Assembly: GCA_002423245.1 (NCBI GenBank)
Contig: DIVD01000029.1
Location: 1-43,286, forward strand
DNA from: Rhodobacteraceae bacterium UBA6141
GTDB lineage: Bacteria > Pseudomonadota > Alphaproteobacteria > Rhodobacterales > Rhodobacteraceae
Length of the DNA: 43,286 nt
Direction: 5' to 3'
A program made the translations under genes and the position numbers. The notes under the pieces are model-generated. The model was not told the DNA's origin, searched no databases, and worked only from the letters and a program-made list of their open reading frames with translations. Shown here one piece after another: positions 7,753 to 16,064 of this stretch (the first letter of the stretch is position 1; each line of letters starts with the position of its first letter).

Positions 7753-8967
7753 CTAGCCCCGGCTGTCGCGGCTGAAAAGGTAAAGCCCAAGCCCGATGAC
7801 CAGCGGCACAAGGAAATAGAGGAACAGCACGCCATAGGCCCCCGCCACATCCGCGCCGCCGCCCGTGCCCGCGCCCCCGCCCCCGCCATTGCCGCCCGCC
7901 GCAGCAAAGACCCTGCCGCTGGCGAATTGCATCAGCCCGGCGCCGCCGATTCCGAACATGTTGATGAACGTCACCCCCCGCCCCACCAGATGCGGCGCAA
8001 AGAACGCCCGCGCATGTGACATGATCGCCGGAAACGAGGCGCCGAAGAAGCCAAGCCCCGCCAGCAGCGCCGCCGCCGTCCACACTCCCGCATCCGGCGC
8101 CAGCCAGAGCGCGGCAAGGCAGGCCGCCGCCAGAAGGTTGCCGCCGAAGACCGGCCATTTCTTGCTGCGGAAGATGCGGTCCACCGGCCCGTAGGCGAAG
8201 TTGCCCGCCACCATCGCCAGCGCCATCACCAGCGTGACATTGCCGATGGTGCCCGCATCCGCGCCGAAGACCTGCCCCAGGTAGGGCCCCGCCCAGAGCC
8301 CGCGCACCGCTGCCGCCGGCGCATAGGCCACCGCCATCAGCAGCATCACCGCCCAGAGCCCCGGCACCTTCAAAAGGTCGAACAACGAGCCCTCGGACTG
8401 CCCGTTTAACCCCGCGCGCGGCGGATCCTGCACCAGGCGCCAGATCGCGCCCGCCACCAGCAGCGTCACCGCCGCCAGGCCCCACAGCGTCTCGCGCCAG
8501 CCCGCAAGCTCCACCAGCGCGGCCAGCGGCGCCGCCCCGGCGATGTTGCCAAGCGAGCCGACGCCGATGATCGCGCCGGCCAGCGTGCCGAAGATCGCCG
8601 GCGGGAACATGCGCGCGAAGATGTAGTAAGAGGCCATCAGCACCGGCGAGCAGCCGATTCCGATCAGCACCATCGCCAGATGCAGCGCCATCGGCCCCTC
8701 GGCCAGCGCGAACACCGCCGCGCCGCCGCCGCCGCCAAGCGCCAGCAGCACCGAGGCGGTGCGCCGCGGCCCGATCCGGTCCAGCGCCCAGCCGACCGGC
8801 ATCTGCATGACCGCAAAGGCAAGGAACCAGAGCCCCGACGAGATCGCCAGATCCTCGGGGCCGACCGCGATCTGCGCGTCCAGCACCGGCGCCAGCACGG
8901 CGAGGAAGGCGCGGTAGAACTGGCTAAGCACATAGCCTGCAACAAGAAAGCCCAGTCCTGCGCGCAT
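7753..8967 (-). CDS. MFS transporter, 404 aa
   Basis: About twelve hydrophobic segments in a 404-residue protein with major facilitator features: 'FAVMQMPVGWALDRIGPRRT' is the loop 2-3 signature, and the N-terminal helix 'GFLVAGYVLSQFYRAFLAVL' opens directly after the start. The second half repeats the six-helix layout. It is an inner-membrane secondary transporter whose substrate is not evident. A purine-rich GGGGAGGGG ribosome-binding site lies just before ATG 8967. It is divergent from pstS and shares a 252-base intergenic region containing the Pho boxes, so a link to phosphate control is possible, though the boxes are oriented toward pstS. The Gly/Ala-rich C-terminal loop before the last helix is unusual. 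Confidence 0.88.
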   Translation of the reverse strand: MRAGLGFLVAGYVLSQFYRAFLAVLAPVLDAQIAVGPEDLAISSGLWFLAFAVMQMPVGWALDRIGPRRTASVLLALGGGGGAAVFALAEGPMALHLAMVLIGIGCSPVLMASYYIFARMFPPAIFGTLAGAIIGVGSLGNIAGAAPLAALVELAGWRETLWGLAAVTLLVAGAIWRLVQDPPRAGLNGQSEGSLFDLLKVPGLWAVMLLMAVAYAPAAAVRGLWAGPYLGQVFGADAGTIGNVTLVMALAMVAGNFAYGPVDRIFRSKKWPVFGGNLLAAACLAALWLAPDAGVWTAAALLAGLGFFGASFPAIMSHARAFFAPHLVGRGVTFINMFGIGGAGLMQFASGRVFAAAGGNGGGGGAGTGGGADVAGAYGVLFLYFLVPLVIGLGLYLFSRDSRG

Positions 8968-9107
8968 CGCGTTCCCCTCCCCGAAGATCGCGGCAACCTC
9001 GCCCAGCGGCGCGGGAAGGGCAAGGCCCCAAAATCACGGCGGCGCAGGTGCCGGCCCTGCCGGCGCGCAGGGCGCCGCGGCCCGGACTCTGCTGCCCGAA
9101 ACTGCAT

Positions 9108-9151
9108 CTGTCACAAATCGATTACACAACATGCATAAAACCGTCACCGAC
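9108..9151 (+). promoter_or_regulatory. Pho-box array upstream of pstS
   Basis: Four 7-base half-sites recur with an exact 11-base period: CTGTCAC (9108), CGATTAC (9119), CATGCAT (9130) and CCGTCAC (9141), separated by 4-base spacers of which the first three are A-rich (AAAT, ACAA, AAAA). Two such units form the classical 18-bp PhoB box (CTGTCAT-N4-CTGTCAT), so this is a double Pho box. It ends about 70 bases before the pstS ATG, consistent with a PhoB-activated promoter in which the boxes replace the -35 element. A clear -10 is not obvious. Confidence 0.75.
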
Positions 9152-9219
9152 ACTGCCTAAGCCTAGGCGCCGTGGTCGGGCGACAGTTTCGGCCTGACTC
9201 CCAACCCCAGGAGCATGAT

Positions 9220-10260
9220 ATGTCCTACTTGAAACTGACCGCGACGGCGCTGGCGATGGCCGCGCTTTCGGCGAGCGCAGCCGCTGCCCGCGACCAGGTC
9301 CGCGTCGTCGGCTCGTCGACCGTTTTCCCCTACAGCCAGGCGGCTGCCGAGAATTTTGCCAATTCCACCGGGATGCCGGCGCCGGTTATCGAATCGACCG
9401 GAACCGGTGGCGGCTTCAAGGTGTTCTGCGGCGGCATCGGCGAGGAGCACCCCGACGTGACCGGTGCTTCGCGCGCCATGAAGAAATCGGAATACGAGCT
9501 CTGTGCGCAGAACGGCGTGACCGACATCACCGAAGCCCTGATCGGCTATGACGGCCTGTCGATTGCCGTGTCGCGCGACACCCCCTTCGACTGGGCGCTG
9601 ACCGAAGAGCAGCTCTACCTGGCGCTGGCCGCGCAGGTGCCGGTCGATGGCGAGTGGAAGGACAATCCCTACCAGAAGTGGTCGGACATCGACCCCTCGC
9701 TTCCCGATACCGGCATTCTGGCCTATGGTCCGCCGCCGACCTCGGGCACCCGCGACGCCTTCGTCGAACTGGTGATGCATGACGGCTGCAAGCGTCTGCC
9801 CTTCGTGAAGGATGGCGGCTTCGACGGCGACTGGGTGACCGAGAACTGCTCGCGCATGCGTCAGGACGGCCCCTTCGTCGAAGCCGGCGAGAACGACAAC
9901 CTGATCGTGCAGCGCCTCGAGGCGGATCCGAACGCTGTCGGCATCTTCGGCTATTCGTTCCTTTACGAAAACAGCGACAAGCTGCAGGGCATCCCGGTCG
10001 ACGGCGTTGCGCCGAGCCCGGAAACCATCGCCGACTTTTCCTACGGCGTGGCGCGCCCGCTGTTCATCTACATCAAGAACGCGCATCGCGGCGTGATCCC
10101 CGGCCTGAACGAATTCATCGCCGAGTTCGTTTCGGAGGCCTCGCTGGGTGACGGCGGCTATCAGCAAGAGCGCGGCCTGACCGTGCTGGATACCGAGACG
10201 CTGGCCGAAGTCCAGAAGACGGTGGCCGAAGCCGTGCCGATGGAAGCTCCGGCGAGCTGA
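9220..10260 (+). CDS. pstS: Phosphate ABC transporter, periplasmic binding protein PstS, 346 aa
   Basis: High-affinity phosphate-binding protein delivering phosphate to PstCAB. The signal peptide covers residues 1 to about 22, with cleavage expected in 'SASAAAARDQ'. Phosphate-binding loops are visible as 'RVVGSSTVFPYSQ' (28-40), 'IESTGTGGGFKVFCGGIG' (56-73) and 'TSGTRDAF' (174-181). ATG 9220 was chosen over an upstream in-frame GTG because it has an AGGAG ribosome-binding site 6 bases upstream (9209-9213) and yields a proper signal peptide. The Pho-box array precedes it and a strong hairpin follows it. First gene of the pst-pho operon. Confidence 0.95.
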   Translation: MSYLKLTATALAMAALSASAAAARDQVRVVGSSTVFPYSQAAAENFANSTGMPAPVIESTGTGGGFKVFCGGIGEEHPDVTGASRAMKKSEYELCAQNGVTDITEALIGYDGLSIAVSRDTPFDWALTEEQLYLALAAQVPVDGEWKDNPYQKWSDIDPSLPDTGILAYGPPPTSGTRDAFVELVMHDGCKRLPFVKDGGFDGDWVTENCSRMRQDGPFVEAGENDNLIVQRLEADPNAVGIFGYSFLYENSDKLQGIPVDGVAPSPETIADFSYGVARPLFIYIKNAHRGVIPGLNEFIAEFVSEASLGDGGYQQERGLTVLDTETLAEVQKTVAEAVPMEAPAS

Positions 10261-10273
10261 GCTCGAAGCAACG

Positions 10274-10308
10274 GCCGCCCGCGCATTCCGTGCGGGCGGC
10301 ATCTTCTT
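10274..10308 (+). terminator. Hairpin between pstS and pstC (attenuator or terminator)
   Basis: An 11-bp stem (10274-10284 with 10290-10300, one G-T wobble) and a 5-base loop are followed by ATCTTCTT. It lies 13 bases after the pstS stop. Such a structure usually makes transcription of the permease genes weaker than that of the binding protein. Confidence 0.7.
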
Positions 10309-10327
10309 GTCAAACACCGGGGCCAGC

Positions 10328-11704
10328 ATGACCGGCATTGCCTTCCTGATCCTCATCCTCGCGGCGGTGTCGGGCTTCGTGCTCAACCGGCGGGCGGCCT
10401 ACGCAATCCGCGACAGGGGGCAGCGCCTCCATTCGCTTGGCGGCTTCCACGGCAGCTATTCGCTGCTGCTGGTGCTGCTTCCCGGCTTCGTCTTCCTGAT
10501 CCTGTGGCTGATGCTGCAAGGCACGGTCATCGACCGGATGGTCATGGCCGGCCTGCCCGACGGCGTGCTGACCGATCTTGGATCCGGCGCGATGCAGCTC
10601 ATCAACGCCGAGATCAGGTCTCTGGCCAACGGGCAGGTGTTCGGAACGCCCGAGCCCTGGAAGATCGAGGCCGCCGAGCGCATGGTCTCGCTTGAGGCGC
10701 GCGCGCGCTGGCTCATGCTGGCGGGGCTGGTGCTGATCACCCTGGCCGGGCTCATCGTTGCGCGCCGCAGCGTCGCGGCCGAGTTCCGGGCCCGCCAGCG
10801 CGTCGAGCGCATCGTGCTTGGCCTGATGATCTTCTGCTCGCTGGTGGCGATCGTCACCACGGTCGGGATCGTGCTGTCGCTGGTCTTCGAGAGCGTCCGC
10901 TTCTTCAGGATGGTGCCGATCACCGAGTTCCTGTTCGGCACCAACTGGGAACCGCAGATCCCCATGCGCCCCGACCAGGTCGCCGGGGCCGGGGCCTTCG
11001 GCTGGTTGCCGGTGATCCTGGGCACGCTGGTCATCACCGCGATCGCGATGCTGATCGCCACGCCGATCGGCCTGTATTCGGCGATCTACCTCAACGAGTT
11101 CGCCTCGCCGCGCGTGCGGTCCGTCGCCAAGCCGGTGCTGGAGCTGCTTTCCGGGATCCCGACGGTGGTTTACGGCTTCTTCGCGGTGCTGGCCGTGGCG
11201 CCGGCGCTGCGCAACGGGGCCGCGGAGATCGGCCTCTCGATCTCGCCCAACACCGCGCTGGCGGCCGGTGGGGTGATGGCGATCATGCTGATTCCGTTCA
11301 TCTCGTCCTTCACCGACGACGCGCTTTCGGCGGTGCCGCGCAGCCTGCGCGACGGCTCGCTGGCGCTTGGCGCGACGCGCAGCGAGACGATGATGAAGGT
11401 GCTGTTCCCGGCGGCCATTCCCGGCATCGTCGGCGGCATCCTGCTGGCCGTCAGCCGCGCCGTCGGCGAGACGATGATCGTGGTCATGGCCGCGGGCATC
11501 ATCGCCAGGATGACGATCAACCCGCTGAACAGCGTCACCACGGTGACGGTGCAGATCGTGACCCTGCTGACCGGCGACACCTCGTTCGACAACCCCAAGA
11601 CGCTGGCGGCCTTCGCACTTGGCCTGATGCTGTTCATCGTGACGCTGTGCATCAACATCCTGGCACTGCGCATCGTGCGCAAGTACCGCGAAATCTACGA
11701 TTGA
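10328..11704 (+). CDS. pstC: Phosphate ABC transporter permease PstC (long form), 458 aa
   Basis: Inner-membrane permease of the Pst phosphate importer. The C-terminal 280 residues are the standard binding-protein-dependent permease domain with six membrane spans, including 'LLSGIPTVVYGFFAVLAVAP' and the coupling loop 'GSLALGATRSETMMKVLFPA'. The N-terminal 180 residues form the extra PstC N-terminal domain with two or three membrane spans, typical of alphaproteobacterial long PstC and absent from the roughly 320-residue E. coli protein. ATG 10328 is preferred over an in-frame TTG at 10307, which overlaps the tail of the intercistronic hairpin. No strong ribosome-binding site is visible. pstA follows after 10 bases. 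Confidence 0.93.
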   Translation: MTGIAFLILILAAVSGFVLNRRAAYAIRDRGQRLHSLGGFHGSYSLLLVLLPGFVFLILWLMLQGTVIDRMVMAGLPDGVLTDLGSGAMQLINAEIRSLANGQVFGTPEPWKIEAAERMVSLEARARWLMLAGLVLITLAGLIVARRSVAAEFRARQRVERIVLGLMIFCSLVAIVTTVGIVLSLVFESVRFFRMVPITEFLFGTNWEPQIPMRPDQVAGAGAFGWLPVILGTLVITAIAMLIATPIGLYSAIYLNEFASPRVRSVAKPVLELLSGIPTVVYGFFAVLAVAPALRNGAAEIGLSISPNTALAAGGVMAIMLIPFISSFTDDALSAVPRSLRDGSLALGATRSETMMKVLFPAAIPGIVGGILLAVSRAVGETMIVVMAAGIIARMTINPLNSVTTVTVQIVTLLTGDTSFDNPKTLAAFALGLMLFIVTLCINILALRIVRKYREIYD

Positions 11705-11714
11705 GGATCAGGAC

Positions 11715-12995
11715 ATGGCCGATATTCCGCATGACGACACGCAATGGTCCTCGGCGCACGCGGCTGCCAACATCTCGAGGCGGCACCGCTCCGAATTCAT
11801 CCTGAAGGCCCTCGGGCTCGGGGCGCTCACCATTGCCTTCCTGATGCTGTTCCTGCTGCTGTTCTCGCTGGTCTCGACCGGCTGGCCGGCCTTCACCCAG
11901 ACGCATGTGCGGATGGAGTTTCCCATCTCTCCCGAGCGGGTGAAGCCGGACAACCCGGCGGGCGGCAACTACCGCGCGGTGGTGCAGGATGCGATGCCGG
12001 CCGCGCTGCCGGGGATGCCCGCGGCGGAGGCGCGCAAGATGGCCTCGATCCTGTCCAACTCGGCGCAGTTCACGCTGCGCGACCGGGTGGTGGCCGATCC
12101 CTCGCTGATCGGGCAGACCGTCACCCTGACGGTGCCGGCATCGGACCCTTTCGACCAGTTGAACAAGGGCCTGATCGACCGCGACACGCCCGAGGCGAAC
12201 CGCCGCCTGAAGGCGCCCGAGATCGAGGCATTCGACCGGCTGGCCGAGGCGGGCCGGATCAGCAAGCCGATCAACTGGGCGCTGCTGAGCAATGCCGATT
12301 CGCGCTTTCCGGAACTTGCCGGCCTCAGGGGCGCGCTGGTCGGGTCGTTCTACCTGCTGCTGACCTGTTTCGTGCTGTCCTTCCCGCTGGGGATCGGCGC
12401 CGCGATCTACCTCGAGGAGTTCGCGCCGAAGAACCGGCTCAGCGACATCATCGAGATCAACATCAACAACCTTGCGGCAGTGCCCTCGGTCGTGTTCGGC
12501 CTGCTGGCGCTGGCGGTGTTCCTGAACTGGTTCGGCCTGCCGCGGTCGGCCCCCTTCGTGGGCGGGATGACGCTGGCGCTGATGACCTTGCCGACGATCA
12601 TCATCGCCACCCGCGCCGCGCTCAAGGCGGTGCCCCCCTCGATCCGCGAGGCCGCGCTCGGCCTTGGCGCCTCGCGCCAGCAGGTGGTGTTCCAGCATGT
12701 GCTGCCGCTGGCGATGCCCGGCATCCTGACCGGGACCATCATCGGCCTGGCGCAGGCCCTGGGCGAGACCGCGCCGCTGCTGCTGATCGGGATGAACGCC
12801 TTCATCACCGCCGCCCCGGATTCGCCCTTCGATGCCTCGACCGCCCTGCCGACCCAGATCTTCATCTGGGCCGACAGCCCCGAACGCGGCTTTGTCAGCC
12901 GCACCTCCGCCGCGATCCTTGTTCTTCTGGGGTTCCTTGTCCTGATGAACGCCGTCGCCATATTCCTGCGCAACAAGTTCGAGCGCCGCTGGTAA
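11715..12995 (+). CDS. pstA: Phosphate ABC transporter permease PstA (long form), 426 aa
   Basis: Second permease of the Pst importer. An extended N-terminal region (DUF3333-like) has one membrane span at about residues 38-60 and a soluble portion to about residue 200 ('RVKPDNPAGGNYRAVVQDAM', 'ISKPINWALL'). The permease domain follows with 'YLLLTCFVLSFPLGIGAAIY', 'NLAAVPSVVFGLLALAVFLN' and the coupling loop 'EAALGLGASRQQVVFQHVLP'. The start ATG follows an AGGA-rich leader. It pairs with the long-form PstC upstream, the arrangement usual in Rhodobacteraceae. It is 12 bases from pstB. Confidence 0.94.
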   Translation: MADIPHDDTQWSSAHAAANISRRHRSEFILKALGLGALTIAFLMLFLLLFSLVSTGWPAFTQTHVRMEFPISPERVKPDNPAGGNYRAVVQDAMPAALPGMPAAEARKMASILSNSAQFTLRDRVVADPSLIGQTVTLTVPASDPFDQLNKGLIDRDTPEANRRLKAPEIEAFDRLAEAGRISKPINWALLSNADSRFPELAGLRGALVGSFYLLLTCFVLSFPLGIGAAIYLEEFAPKNRLSDIIEININNLAAVPSVVFGLLALAVFLNWFGLPRSAPFVGGMTLALMTLPTIIIATRAALKAVPPSIREAALGLGASRQQVVFQHVLPLAMPGILTGTIIGLAQALGETAPLLLIGMNAFITAAPDSPFDASTALPTQIFIWADSPERGFVSRTSAAILVLLGFLVLMNAVAIFLRNKFERRW

Positions 12996-13007
12996 GAGAA
13001 CAAAGCC

Positions 13008-13805
13008 ATGAACGACATGCGAATTGTGGAGAGAGACGTGGACACCCAGCACACCAAGATCACCGCGCGGGGGGTGCAGGTGTACTACGGCACCAACCAC
13101 GCCCTGAAGGACGTGGATGTCGATATCCTCGACAAGACCGTCACCGCCTTCATCGGCCCGTCGGGCTGCGGCAAGTCCACCTTCCTGCGCTGCCTGAACC
13201 GGATGAACGACACCGTGGCAAGCGCCCGGGTGGAAGGCAAGATCCTGCTGGACGGCGAGGATATCTATGCACCGAATGTCGATCCGGTGCAGCTGCGTGC
13301 CAAGGTCGGGATGGTGTTCCAGAAGCCGAACCCCTTCCCGAAGTCGATCTACGACAACGTGTCCTACGGCCCCAAGATCCACGGCCTGACCCGGAACAAG
13401 GCAGAGCTGGACGCGATCGTGGAAAAGTCGCTGCGCCGCGCCGCGATCTGGGACGAGGTCAAGGACCGGCTCGACGCACCGGGCACGGGTCTGTCGGGCG
13501 GGCAGCAGCAGCGGCTGTGCATCGCGCGGGCAGTTGCGACCAACCCCGAGGTGCTGCTGATGGACGAGCCCTGCTCGGCGCTCGACCCGATCGCCACGGC
13601 GCAGGTCGAGGAACTGATCGACGAACTGCGCTCGCAATATTCGGTGGTGATCGTCACCCATTCGATGCAGCAGGCCGCGCGCGTCAGCCAGAGGACGGCA
13701 TTCTTCCACCTCGGCTATCTGGTCGAATATGGCGAGACCGGGCAGATCTTCACCAATCCGCAGGATCCGCGGACGGAAAGCTACATCACTGGCCGGATCG
13801 GGTGA
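13008..13805 (+). CDS. pstB: Phosphate ABC transporter ATP-binding protein PstB, 265 aa
   Basis: Cytoplasmic ATPase of the phosphate importer. Walker A is 'GPSGCGKST' (residues 50-58), the Q-loop is in 'GMVFQKPNPFPKSIYDNV', the ABC signature is 'LSGGQQQRLCIARA' and Walker B is 'VLLMDEPCSALDP', followed by the H-loop 'VIVTHSMQQAARV'. The 'QKPNPFP' and 'NRMND' sequences are diagnostic for PstB among ABC ATPases. Length is normal. An alternative in-frame ATG lies 9 bases further on (13017). It is followed 4 bases later by phoU. Confidence 0.97.
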   Translation: MNDMRIVERDVDTQHTKITARGVQVYYGTNHALKDVDVDILDKTVTAFIGPSGCGKSTFLRCLNRMNDTVASARVEGKILLDGEDIYAPNVDPVQLRAKVGMVFQKPNPFPKSIYDNVSYGPKIHGLTRNKAELDAIVEKSLRRAAIWDEVKDRLDAPGTGLSGGQQQRLCIARAVATNPEVLLMDEPCSALDPIATAQVEELIDELRSQYSVVIVTHSMQQAARVSQRTAFFHLGYLVEYGETGQIFTNPQDPRTESYITGRIG

Positions 13806-13809
13806 CAAG

Positions 13810-14538
13810 ATGACCATGAACCAAGACCCCCATATCGTCGCGTCCTTCGACAGGGATCTCGAAGCCATCCAGGCGATGATCATGAAGATGGGCGGCCTCG
13901 TCGAGGCGCAGATCCTCGATGCCGCGCAGGCGCTGGAAACCCGCGACGAAGAGCTGGCCGAGAAGGTCCGCACCACCGACGTGCTGATCGACGAGATGGA
14001 AGAGCAGGTGAACGCCGAGGCCGCGCGCCTGCTGGCCCTGCGCTCGCCGACCGCGACCGACCTGCGCACCGTGCTGACGGTGATGAAGATCGCCGCGAGC
14101 CTCGAACGGGTGGGCGATTACTGCAAGAACATGGCCAAGCGCAGCCATGTCCTTGCGCAGATGGCGGCGATCGACGGCTCCGGCCTCGCGCTGCGGCGGA
14201 TGGCCAAGGTGGTGCAGGTGATGCTGAAGGACTCGCTGGACAGCTACATCCAGCGCGACCTCGAGATCGCCTTCGACGTGCGCTCGCGCGACCGCGAGGT
14301 GGACCAGATGTACAACGCGCTGTTCCGCGAATTCCTGACCTACATGATGGAAGACCCGCGCAACATCACGCCCTGCATGCACCTGCATTTCATCGCCAAG
14401 AACCTGGAGCGGATGGGCGACCATGCCACCAACATCGCCGAGCAGGTGATCTACCTGATCACCGGCGCCCTGCCCGGAGAGCCGCGGCCGAAGGGCGAAA
14501 GCGTAATGCCGGCCGATCTTGGCGACGGGGAGGATTGA
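13810..14538 (+). CDS. phoU: Phosphate transport regulator PhoU, 242 aa
   Basis: Negative regulator that couples PstB to the PhoR/PhoB signalling pair. Two repeated three-helix bundles are visible, each with the metal-binding (E/D)xxxD helix pattern: 'SLERVGDYCKNMAKR' near residue 98 and 'KNLERMGDHATNIAEQV' near residue 200. The start is taken as ATG 13810, 4 bases after the pstB stop; another in-frame ATG lies at 13816. The protein is of normal length. It sits between pstB and phoB as in most proteobacteria. Confidence 0.95.
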   Translation: MTMNQDPHIVASFDRDLEAIQAMIMKMGGLVEAQILDAAQALETRDEELAEKVRTTDVLIDEMEEQVNAEAARLLALRSPTATDLRTVLTVMKIAASLERVGDYCKNMAKRSHVLAQMAAIDGSGLALRRMAKVVQVMLKDSLDSYIQRDLEIAFDVRSRDREVDQMYNALFREFLTYMMEDPRNITPCMHLHFIAKNLERMGDHATNIAEQVIYLITGALPGEPRPKGESVMPADLGDGED

Positions 14539-14542
14539 TCCG

Positions 14543-15232
14543 ATGCCCGCCGACACCCCTTCGGTCCTGGTCGTCGAGGACGAGCCGGCGCAGCGCGAGG
14601 TCCTGGCCTACAACCTCGAGGCCGAGGGCTTCCGCGTCGCCCAGGCCGAGAATGGCGAGGAGGCGCTGCTGCTGGTGTCCGAGGACCGGCCCGACCTGAT
14701 CGTGCTGGACTGGATGCTGCCCAACGTCTCGGGGATCGAGGTCTGCCGGCGGCTGAAAAGCCGCACGGAGACCCGCGGCGTGCCGATCATCATGCTGTCG
14801 GCCCGGTCCGAGGAAGTGGACCGGGTGCGCGGGCTGGAAACCGGGGCCGATGACTATGTGATCAAGCCCTATTCGGTGGTGGAGCTGATGGCCCGCGTGC
14901 GCACCCAGCTGCGCCGCACCCGGCCTGCCACCGTGGGCGAGACGCTGATGTTCGAGGATATCCGGCTGGATGCCGAAAGCCACAAGGTGTTCCGCGGCGA
15001 GGCGCTGCTGAAGCTGGGCCCGACCGAGTTCCGCCTGCTGGCGACCTTCATGGAAAAGCCGGGCAGGGTCTGGAGCCGCGAGCAACTGCTCGACCGGGTC
15101 TGGGGGCGCGACATCTATGTCGATACCCGCACGGTGGACGTGCATATCGGCCGGCTGCGCAAGGCGCTGTGCCAGCGGGGCGGCGAGGACCCGGTGCGCA
15201 CCGTGCGCGGCGCGGGATATGCGCTTGGCTGA
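14543..15232 (+). CDS. phoB: Phosphate regulon response regulator PhoB, 229 aa
   Basis: OmpR/PhoB-family activator of the phosphate regulon. The receiver domain has the acidic pair in 'VVEDE' (Glu12, Asp13), the phospho-acceptor Asp56 in 'DLIVLDWMLP', and the conserved Lys in 'YVIKPY' (about 107). The C-terminal winged helix covers residues 130-229, with recognition region 'TRTVDVHIGRLRKAL' and the closing 'VRTVRGAGYAL'. The ATG lies 4 bases after phoU. Its partner kinase PhoR is not encoded in this window. It would bind the Pho-box array before pstS. Confidence 0.95.
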   Translation: MPADTPSVLVVEDEPAQREVLAYNLEAEGFRVAQAENGEEALLLVSEDRPDLIVLDWMLPNVSGIEVCRRLKSRTETRGVPIIMLSARSEEVDRVRGLETGADDYVIKPYSVVELMARVRTQLRRTRPATVGETLMFEDIRLDAESHKVFRGEALLKLGPTEFRLLATFMEKPGRVWSREQLLDRVWGRDIYVDTRTVDVHIGRLRKALCQRGGEDPVRTVRGAGYALG

Positions 15233-15237
15233 TCGCG

Positions 15238-15972
15238 ATGGACCTGCCCCTGCCACGTCCGGCGCGTTTTGCCGAAAGCAAGCTGCCTCGGGTCGTGACA
15301 CTCGCCGCCATGGGAGATCTGTCGGCCATCCGGGCGCAGGCCGCGCTTGCGCGCCGCTTCGACTGCTGCCTTGCCCGGACCGAGGCGCAGGCAGGGCTGC
15401 TCGTGGCGGGGACGCGGCCCGATCTGCTGCTGATTGCCGCCGGGACGGCGAGTGACGATCTTGGCGCGACGATCGCACGGCTCCGCGCCGTCTCGCGCAC
15501 GCGCTATCTGCCCGTTGCCGTCTGGGGGGAGGAAAGTGCTTGGCTGGCATCGAGCCTCGCCGCCGACGGGACTGTCGACGAGGTCGTCCCGGATCTGTCG
15601 CGGGGGGAGGTCGCAACCTCGGCGCTGCGGGCGCTCCTGCGCCGTGTGCGGCCCGAAGCGCTGACCGACCAGCTCGCCTTTGACAGGCTGGTGATCAACG
15701 AACTGGAGCGCCGCGTGGAATGGGACGGCCAGACGATCCACCCGTCCCCGACCGGATACCGCTTCCTTGCCGGCCTTGTGGACGAGCCGTCCCACATGCT
15801 CAGGCGCCCGCAGATCCTGCGGCGTGTCTGGGGCAACGCGCCCGACCGGTCGCGGCAGATAGATCAGGTGGTGAAAAGCCTCCGCCTGCTGTTGCGGCCG
15901 CTGCAGGCCGAGCATCTGATCGAGACGGTGCGGGGCGCCGGCTACCGGCTCCATGCCCTGTCGAAGGAATGA
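15238..15972 (+). CDS. PhoB-like regulator with degenerate receiver domain, 244 aa
   Basis: The C-terminal 95 residues form a clear OmpR/PhoB winged helix ('PTGYRFLAGLVDEPSHMLRR', 'ILRRVWGNAPDRSRQIDQVV', 'LIETVRGAGYRLHA'), aligning along its length with the neighbouring PhoB. The N-terminal part has receiver-like size and pattern but lacks the key residues. The acidic pair is missing in 'RVVTLAAMGD', the phospho-acceptor position reads 'PDLLLIAAGTA', and the conserved Lys is lost in 'VDEVVPDLS'. It therefore should not be phosphorylated in the normal way. The ATG lies 5 bases after the phoB stop, so it is co-transcribed and probably a diverged duplicate. It directly precedes the T6SS genes, making it a candidate regulator of them (inference). 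Confidence 0.85.
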   Translation: MDLPLPRPARFAESKLPRVVTLAAMGDLSAIRAQAALARRFDCCLARTEAQAGLLVAGTRPDLLLIAAGTASDDLGATIARLRAVSRTRYLPVAVWGEESAWLASSLAADGTVDEVVPDLSRGEVATSALRALLRRVRPEALTDQLAFDRLVINELERRVEWDGQTIHPSPTGYRFLAGLVDEPSHMLRRPQILRRVWGNAPDRSRQIDQVVKSLRLLLRPLQAEHLIETVRGAGYRLHALSKE

Positions 15973-16005
15973 TCCGCCTGCCGCAGGATGCCGGCGCAGG
16001 GGCGC

Positions 16006-16034
16006 TTGCGTGGTTGCCGGGGCTGCGCTAGCGT
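16006..16034 (+). promoter_or_regulatory. Weak promoter candidate before the T6SS PAAR gene
   Basis: TTGCGT (16006-16011), 17 bases, then TAGCGT (16029-16034), 30 bases before the PAAR start codon. Match to a sigma-70 consensus is modest (three of six in each box). The spacing is ideal. Confidence 0.25.
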
Positions 16035-16064
16035 TTCGGGGCGAGTTTCCGGAACGTGACCGTC

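Noticed and set aside
9172..9219. GTG start for pstS
   Set aside because: It would place charged residues before the signal peptide, and the ATG at 9220 has a proper AGGAG site.
10307..10327. TTG start for pstC
   Set aside because: It lies in the tail of the intercistronic hairpin; the ATG at 10328 starts directly before the first membrane span.
11652..14069. 805-residue minus-strand open frame opposite pstA-pstB-phoU
   Set aside because: Antisense to clear Pst genes, Arg/His/Gln-rich shadow.
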